Positions 58,112-64,000 of a DNA stretch of 64,000 nucleotides are shown one piece after another. The number at the start of each line of letters is the position of its first letter. The stretch's first letter is position 1. The stretch covers positions 69,936-133,935 of the forward strand of contig LUCM01000769.1 of NCBI GenBank assembly GCA_008360955.1, read 5' to 3'. A program made the position numbers and the translations under genes. Origin of the DNA: Fasciolopsis buskii (Eukaryota > Platyhelminthes > Trematoda > Plagiorchiida > Fasciolidae). Below the pieces are notes generated by a model. That model did no database searches and was not told the DNA's origin. It saw nothing but the letters and a program-made list of their open reading frames with translations.

Positions 58112-58676
58112 GTAAATTACAAATAGTTTTGATCATGAGGATTTCATTACTTTAACGGATCTGATAAAAATTTCAGCGACTAAAAGAATCCAACCTGTGA
58201 CTTGCATAAACGAAACCCAGACTCTAGTGGAAAACCCCAAATACTGTGAATAAGCCATTCTCCCTGGTTAGAAACACTTTGTCTGGGGATCGGGTGCCAC
58301 TCAGCCTTGCCTCTTGTGCAAAAAGTTGCCCGTCCTCATACTTGTCCCATTCGTACTCGTAATCTTCACGATCCCGACCAGGCCGAAAAGAGATGCCAGC
58401 TATCTAAACCCGTCAGATGATCATGTTTCTTGACCTTCATCTCACATCTCATTCGTTTTCTACAGTAGCATATCTTCCAAAGAAGACCTGTGACAGAAAA
58501 TAATGCATAGCAAAACAAGTAACGAACCGTCACCCGGAATACCGCAACTGGTATCAAAAATGAGAATTCCAGTCACTATCCCAATCTCAGTCCCAAAACT
58601 CCGTATCAGGCTTCAGTTTTCGGTCACTGAGTACTACCGTAACGTGCACAGAGCTCTCCCGAAAATAGGGTCCGAA

Positions 58677-58709
58677 GCAACGTGATGTGCAACGTGATGT
58701 GCAACGTGA
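58677..58709. repeat. Short 12-bp tandem repeat
   Basis: GCAACGTGATGT occurs twice in tandem followed by a partial third unit (GCAACGTGA). Too short to interpret. Confidence 0.8.
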
Positions 58710-60138
58710 AAGACTGGGTGGAAAACTCACGAGCCGAAGTCCAGTGAGTGCATCAACAACATGGGGCGACGAAACACTCAGAATCAACTCCGTTGCGCTG
58801 CCACCGCAAGAAAACATTTTCAAAATTGACAGTCGTCAGATGTCTCCCTGATGATGGGACAAAGCGAGAAGGTCTCGACGCATTTCGTGATAGACCCTAC
58901 CGTCCGAAAAGAGGCTTATTTTCTGACAACGCTTTAAGTTTTCCCGTTTCGTGAAGGTCCTATAGGCTTTTGCAATTAGCGCAAATACTTCTTCCCCCTG
59001 ATCATCTTATGATTCAACACCGAATGCCTGAATAGAATAAATTACTGGTGGGAACACCCCATCAATTTAGCTTAGGTTAAACTAGGATAATCGGAACCGA
59101 TGGTCAGTTTTCCCTTAGTGTTACTACTATTATTACTAAAAGCAAAATTTAAGCATTTGTCTATGATCACATATAGGTACTCTTTGCCTGTGCTGCTTTT
59201 ATATATATGGACAGAGGTTAGAACATGAACTGGAAGTGTTATTCTGTCAGTACTAATGACTCCAAACAAATTCCCTTTTGTTATTTCGTTGGCGTCACTA
59301 AGACGTCGGTCTTTCAGTCTTAATTTTATTATACTTTTAAGTGTGTTACTATCAACTGGCCGATGTTTCAAACTAGCAACCAACTATAAAATCAAAACAC
59401 GAAAATGTTGTTGTGTTCGCAGTGAAAACAGTCACATTTTCACAAATTAAATCCGTAGCACAGTAGTGATCGATTGAACAGTAGATGAACAAGCAATAGT
59501 GTTTGTGGTAGTGAAAAAGGCAGTGTTGGTATTTGACTAGACCGGATAACGTTCTGCTGGCAGTCTAACCAGAAAATTGGCTACCTGGTCGATCGACAAT
59601 TTTTGGAGATTCAAAAATAAACCAGCTCATCTTTTTTATTTCTTCGAACTTCTTTTTATTGGAACGATAATGTACGTCACTTTCCGGAAGGGATCCCCGG
59701 GCCAACAAATGGCTACCAAGTGGGGAGGTTGATCAGCCGTTAGAGGGTTCGAATCCGCGGCCCTCAGGTTCAAACGCAACGATGTTGTCCACTTCGTTAC
59801 CACCGTTCACGCCTTTATGTGTATTCACCATGGTCGATTGTTTGCTATATCGACTTGTGATGCATACGCACGTCTACGTTCAAAATGATCTATACTGTAT
59901 TCATTTAACCCGTCCATAATAGGGATGCATTTTTAATGAACTATGATGGCAACAGTCTCTGAAATTAGACTTCTTCTTGTTCCGGCCAGGATCACAGTTC
60001 CATATCGAGACTTCGGTGATCCTTAATTTCTTCGAAGTTACGATAAGCACAAACAACTGTTGAATTTGCAGTGCATATTTCGGATTACTATCATTATTAA
60101 GCTATCATTTCGACTTGTTTTACTTTGTACAAATTCAG

Positions 60139-60394
60139 TTAGTTGCTGTGTTGCGAGAGGTCAAATACCTACGGCTACGATCCGTCGAAACAGTTCCCGA
60201 CTCAGCGGCTAAAGTGTTCGAGAAAAATGAAGTACTACGCGATTTCCGCATCAATTTGGACATGATTGTCCAATGGTACAGCTATTTGTGCAACCGGGTT
60301 ACCGAGATTGAGGCAGAACTGATCCGAGATGAATTGGCCGCGTTCGATGAACACACCAAACAGGCGGAAAACTCGCTCAGTTGGGAAAAGGATG
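60139..60394 (+). CDS. DNAH17-like: Dynein heavy chain exon 12 (residues 724-808 plus 1 nt)
   Basis: The exon opens LVAVLREVKYLRLRSVETV, almost the same as the LVAVLREVKYL of DNAH17. It continues with PDSAAKVFEKNEVLRDF, INLDMIVQWYSYL and an acidic helix ending NSLSWEKD. The IV-WY and E--L-W landmarks are typical of the tail just before the linker-proximal region. Phase 0 in, phase 1 out at GTGAGA. Confidence 0.96.
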
Positions 60395-61070
60395 GTGAGA
60401 ATTGTACTCCGAGTGACTGATAGAACTGGCAACTGCACAATGAGTATTATATTGGATTATAAATAAGTCAATTACTTGTTTTGTTCCACAAGATTAATGA
60501 TATTTTGTTCATGGTCGTTTTGCACAAATATCAGTCGATGAGAAAGCTAGTTAGATCAGTTTAATTGGAAAGCGGTTCAGTCTATCTATGAACCGCTTCA
60601 CAAAACATCAGTTTGGCACTAGAAACTTTAGAAACATATTGTTGTTTTATCAACCAACAGTGACAGTTGTCAGCGGTAGGGCGGATTTACTTTAACCCAT
60701 TTGAGTCTCGAACCTGGGAGAGGAGACAGTGAGTTAAACACATCACTAGTACACACAAGTAATAATTTCGTTCATCCAACTTGAACTCTGTGGATATGAT
60801 CCGCAATTCGGACAGTGGTTATTACATCACATCATTAACTCACTCCTTTGAATTGTGAGAACTCATGCAGGGCTCTTTTAGTGTTGTCCCCCTTAAATTT
60901 GCTATTCCTAGATAACCACTGTTCTCTTCTTCCAGTAGAAAGTAGACGAGGTGCAAATGAAGACTGCGATGGATCGTCTGGCTTGTGAACGGACTAAATC
61001 CATACCAGATTGATGATTTTCTGATGACTGTAAATTTTGGATACTTTCGTTCTTTAATCATCTTCCGCAG
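60395..61070 (+). other. Intron 12 (676 bp)
   Basis: Donor GTGAGA, acceptor CCGCAG. I see no element or RNA gene in it. Confidence 0.8.
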
Positions 61071-61315
61071 AGGCTTGGACGTACATCCAGACCACACGAG
61101 ACATGGCTTATGATCTACAGCATCGTGTGAAACAAACACAAGAAAATGTCCAACTAATTCGAACTATTATGGCCACATGGTCCAAGATGCCATTGTTTGA
61201 ACGAAAGGATGGGAAACGCGATACACTTCTGGGTTTGGATGATCGAGCGGATCGATGCATGAAAAGATACAATGAGGTTGAGGAGATGGGAAAACGAGTG
61301 GTCCAACTTTTGGAG
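61071..61315 (+). CDS. DNAH17-like: Dynein heavy chain exon 13 (residues 809-890)
   Basis: The exon reads AWTYIQTTRDMAYDLQHRV, then TQENVQLIRTIMATWSKMPL, FERKDGKRDTLLGLDDR and an acidic end at VVQLLE. The W---PLFERKD-K---LL-LD-R landmark is the same as in DNAH17. It is probably coiled-coil or helical-bundle tail. Phase 1 in, phase 0 out at GTGAGT. Confidence 0.96.
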
Positions 61316-62482
61316 GTGAGTTATGAGCACTCCTCATAAAACTGTGTCGATTACGAGTGATATGTCCATGATTTGAATTGAGCCATTTCAATCCATTCCG
61401 ATTCGCACCACTCAACATCAGAAATAACTTCAAATGTACCGTACATGGGCTTCCTAGGATGATCTTCGAACCAAGTCTCACAGAACCATCCCCATAGTGT
61501 GCAAGTTTATTTTAGATGAGTTGCTGGACGAACTTGAACTCCTTGGCCTTTTGTCCTGAAATAGATTACCTGCACAGTAAATTAATTTGTGCCAAGTTAT
61601 GCAGATCGGATTCACTTGAGTTCTAAGACGTGCCGAACCGCAATGATTGGTATGATGTATCAGTTCCGTAGAAAAAATATATCAAAAACCTCCCTCGGAC
61701 CCGTTCTAATACTGACGGTTATGAGCTTCCGCTACGATGCTACCGAACTGTGTTAAACGGACACGGAGGTTTTGATCATATGGTAGCCAAATTTGTGTTA
61801 TTTCCAACAATCCTTCCAGGATCTTGAACAATTAGTAAATGGCGGTCATTTGTCAGTGTTCCGGAACCCCGTCATCACTTTAGTGCTGCTCAGAACTTCA
61901 AGGAGTAAACTTGTCACAAAGTAACCAAGTTACAAATTGCCGAAATAATAGCAACCAATCTATCTTGTGAGCATAACCCCCTATGTCATCCTATGTCAAG
62001 AATTGTGTTGATTAAAGAAACACCGCGTAAAAAAGATTAACAGCTGATCTTGACAATACCTAAACTCATGCCAGGTGGCATCTGACGGCCATACTTTTCT
62101 TGTTGTTTGCTCATCTCTTTCAGTCATCTCGTTTTGCAAATAGATTGTGAGTTTTAAGCAGTATGTCATATATACGGATGGAAGGCGCATGATTACTTTT
62201 ACTTTTATTACCACTCGTCACACATGCGTAATGAGTATCCTTCTGTTCAGTCATACTAAAATATGACATGGTAATCAAACTTGAATCACTAGGAGTGCGC
62301 TCGAATGTCAATTCAGTGAGATATCGACGAATCGTCATTTGACTCTTAAGTGGTCTTATCATTCTATGTACTATCCCAATGATGTAAATGAGATTGATGT
62401 GATCGTATATTCTTTAGAACCCTGACTGTGTGATTTGAACTTGTTTTCTTTTCACCTGAAACGTCGACATTTTCTCTAACAG
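61316..62482 (+). other. Intron 13 (about 1.2 kb)
   Basis: Donor GTGAGT, acceptor AACAG. No element, RNA gene or further exon was recognised. Confidence 0.8.
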
Positions 62483-62668
62483 ACCAATCGAGAGCTGTTC
62501 AAGGCCGAGTTGGATTCCAGTTCATGGGACCGATACGTATTGTTTGTGGATTCGATTGTACAGGAAGGACTAGCGGCTAATCTGGAATGCAGTCTGCGTT
62601 ACCTTCTAAATGAGACTGAAAACCTTCCGACAACTGCAGCCCTGTTTGAGGCACAAATGGAATTGCAA
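62483..62668 (+). CDS. DNAH17-like: Dynein heavy chain exon 14 (residues 891-952)
   Basis: The exon reads TNRELFKAELDSSSWDRYV, then LFVDSIVQEGLAANLECSL, RYLLNETENLPTTAALFEA and QMELQ. The ELF-A----W--YV---D and SL-YLL-----F-A-M-L landmarks match DNAH9 and DNAH17. Phase 0 on both sides. The donor is CAA/GTCAGT, and the reading beyond it diverges from the family and soon stops. Confidence 0.94.
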
Positions 62669-63614
62669 GTCAGTTCGGTCTGTGAAGAATTCTCCGAAAA
62701 GACTTTTCCGTGTTTGTACCAGATTGGTTTGAATGAGTGTTTCGTGAACAAAGTTTGCGTTAACTCAGATAGGGTTTAATCGTCTCGAATTTTGGACGAC
62801 CTGGGTGAATCTGATAAAAGTCTTTGTTGGTACAAATGGGTTGTCCGTCGCAAATCCCGTTTGTTCTTTGACTTTGTGACATGTTCCCTCTCATGTAACT
62901 ACGGTCGTCTGCCTGATTCACCTTCGTTGTCTAAAGTCGGCGGTCTTTCGTCCGTTTCTGATTGACGCTGAACTTTTTCTATTCCCGGTTTCGTACACCG
63001 AAAATGAAACGAACGTGTAGAACAATGTTAAGGTTAAATTTAGCTGACACTAAATTCGACTGTAGTTGTCAAGCTATCAGAGTCCGTGGTGTCTCAGCCC
63101 GAAAATCCCGGGTTCAAATCATTCCACGGTCGCTCAGCATCGCCACTTTGCAGCCCCTTGTTGGTTGCGACCTTCTTCCTGAAAATGACATACGAATAAG
63201 AGAGGGAGGAAGCAATTTAGATTGATAAATATATGCCCAAAGTAGGTTAGTCGATAACGCGCAACTGACGCATGAATGCTCGTCTGTTATGAACTTTATA
63301 AGAATAGTTCGTAGCAGTAGACTAGTCTCTAACACGAAATCTGGCCATTGCAGTAGAAGATTCCCATAACTTTCAATGCTATATTTTCTGCCTTTAGTTT
63401 TTCATGGCCTACTTTCTAGACTATCGTGAAACTGTTCGATAATCAACAGAATGAAGCAAAAGATTATTAGCATTATTAATCAATTTCCATTCGGAGTGAA
63501 GGAGTTTACCATGATGTGCATTTACCGAAGCAATTTTCTCTCCGCTGTTCTCATCATTCTAATCAGATGGTGAATGGGTTCTGACTAACTTGGAACTGTT
63601 TCCTTGATCTACAG
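62669..63614 (+). other. Intron 14 (946 bp)
   Basis: Donor GTCAGT, acceptor CTACAG. It includes a tRNA-like B-box word near 63110 (see separate entry). The rest is unassigned. Confidence 0.8.
63084..63135 (+). repeat. Short tRNA-like or SINE-derived motif
   Basis: CCGTGG (63084-63089) can pair with CCACGG (63125-63130), and GGGTTCAAATC (from about 63111) resembles a B box. The D arm and most of the anticodon arm are missing, so this is at best a decayed tRNA-derived SINE head. Confidence 0.25.
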
Positions 63615-63761
63615 GCCCCGGATATTGTGTTCAAACCCTCCTTGGATAACACAGCCCCTAACGGTGTGTATCTTTTGGTGAAAGGCATCATAGATGACAT
63701 TTACAAACAGGCCACATTTGTTGAACGATTGGCCAGTCCAGTACCAGGAACCAATTATCTA
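63615..63761 (+). CDS. DNAH17-like: Dynein heavy chain exon 15 (residues 953-1001)
   Basis: The exon reads APDIVFKPSLDNTAPNGVY, then LLVKGIIDDIYKQATFVERL and ASPVPGTNYL. The F-PSL------G---L--G-I-DIY----L--RL pattern matches DNAH17. Phase 0 on both sides, acceptor CTACAG, donor GTAAGC. This is the last exon seen; the protein continues beyond the window. Confidence 0.94.
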
Positions 63762-64000
63762 GTAAGCAATAGCAATTTGTAATTTTTTTAATATTTATCC
63801 ACACAGGTGAAAAAACCCTTGTTGATTTGTCGCAGTCGACAGTCACACTGGGATTTAACAAATTTGATAGGAGGATATCTTTTCCAGAACACACTGAAGT
63901 CTGCTTTTCAGTGATTTTATCTACAAAGAAAGTTATATGCATATATATGATACACATGTATCTTTATATGTCAGTTATTCTGTGCACAAAGCGTCGCTGA
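63762..64000 (+). other. Start of intron 15
   Basis: After the GTAAGC donor no further exon is seen before the window ends. The sequence is AT-rich, with a short CATATATATGATACACATGT-like patch near 63940. Confidence 0.75.

Larger units (their letters stand above)
55446..60138 (+). other. Intron 11 (about 4.7 kb)
   Basis: Donor GTAATC, acceptor TTCAG. It contains an unrecognised 130-codon open stretch (57719-58111) and a small tandem repeat (58677-58709). A B-box-like word (GGTTCGAATCC) near 59739 has no convincing tRNA fold around it. Nothing else was recognised. Confidence 0.75.
18028..64000 (+). other. DNAH17-like outer-arm dynein heavy chain gene, 5' part
   Basis: This is the span of one large gene whose 3' part lies outside the window. 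Fifteen exons were assembled by eye from protein similarity to the DNAH9/DNAH11/DNAH17 group and from splice sites. Every intron is GT-AG and all phases agree, giving 1,001 codons without a stop. The product is the heavy chain of the ciliary and flagellar outer dynein arm, an ATP-driven microtubule motor; in a fluke it would serve sperm tails, flame cells and larval cilia. Only the N-terminal tail is present, which in this family binds intermediate and other chains and docks the arm. Family members run to about 4,400-4,500 residues, so roughly a fifth to a quarter of the protein is covered. Details in exons 6, 11, 12, 13 and 15 resemble DNAH17 more than DNAH9, judged from memory rather than by a computed alignment. 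Confidence 0.93.

Noticed and set aside
59693..59770. Possible tRNA gene with B-box-like GGTTCGAATCC
   Set aside because: Acceptor and anticodon stems do not form; at best a decayed SINE head.
62669..62779. Continuation of dynein exon 14 past the GTCAGT donor
   Set aside because: The residues after MELQ do not match the family and end in a stop, whereas splicing to exon 15 restores the conserved sequence.

Overview
The window is animal nuclear DNA, most likely from a flatworm and probably a digenean fluke with a large, repeat-rich genome. Three things point there. One intron-rich gene encodes an axonemal outer-arm dynein heavy chain. Its first intron is only 35 bp while the later ones run to several kilobases. 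The introns carry RTE-type LINE, Penelope-like and hammerhead-ribozyme/tRNA-like element remnants of the kind known from trematodes. The species cannot be fixed from the sequence. No bacterial operon, CRISPR array, virus or complete mobile element was seen.

Region 1 to about 18,000 shows no gene I can defend. It looks richer in G+C than the introns that follow, has stops in every frame, and falls into long blocks that are purine-rich on one strand and then on the other. I read it as old, decayed repeats in alternating orientation, but no family could be named.

Region 18,028 to 64,000 is the 5' part of a DNAH17-like gene on the + strand. Fifteen exons join in a single frame: all have GT-AG borders, all phases are compatible, and they total 3,003 nt or 1,001 codons. 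They run from the initiator ATG through the N-terminal tail (DHC_N1-type) region. The linker, AAA+ motor, stalk and microtubule-binding parts lie beyond the right edge. Only about 6.5% of this interval is coding. Exon 9 carries a Ser/Asp/Glu-rich insertion that I do not recognise in human DNAH9 or DNAH17.

The introns hold the mobile DNA. Intron 2 has a 5'-truncated RTE-like reverse transcriptase on the minus strand with a GAT-repeat tail. Intron 6 has a foldback element of about 317 bp. Intron 8 has a Penelope-like GIY-YIG remnant on the minus strand and, about 1.7 kb further on, the most interesting item: a 341-bp unit with 71-bp inverted arms around a tRNA-Arg-like head and a hammerhead ribozyme fold whose conserved G5 is replaced by C. 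Intron 10 has about 600 bp of alternating purine-pyrimidine GTGTGC repeat and a second LINE remnant. Several short dispersed repeat pairs were found by eye.
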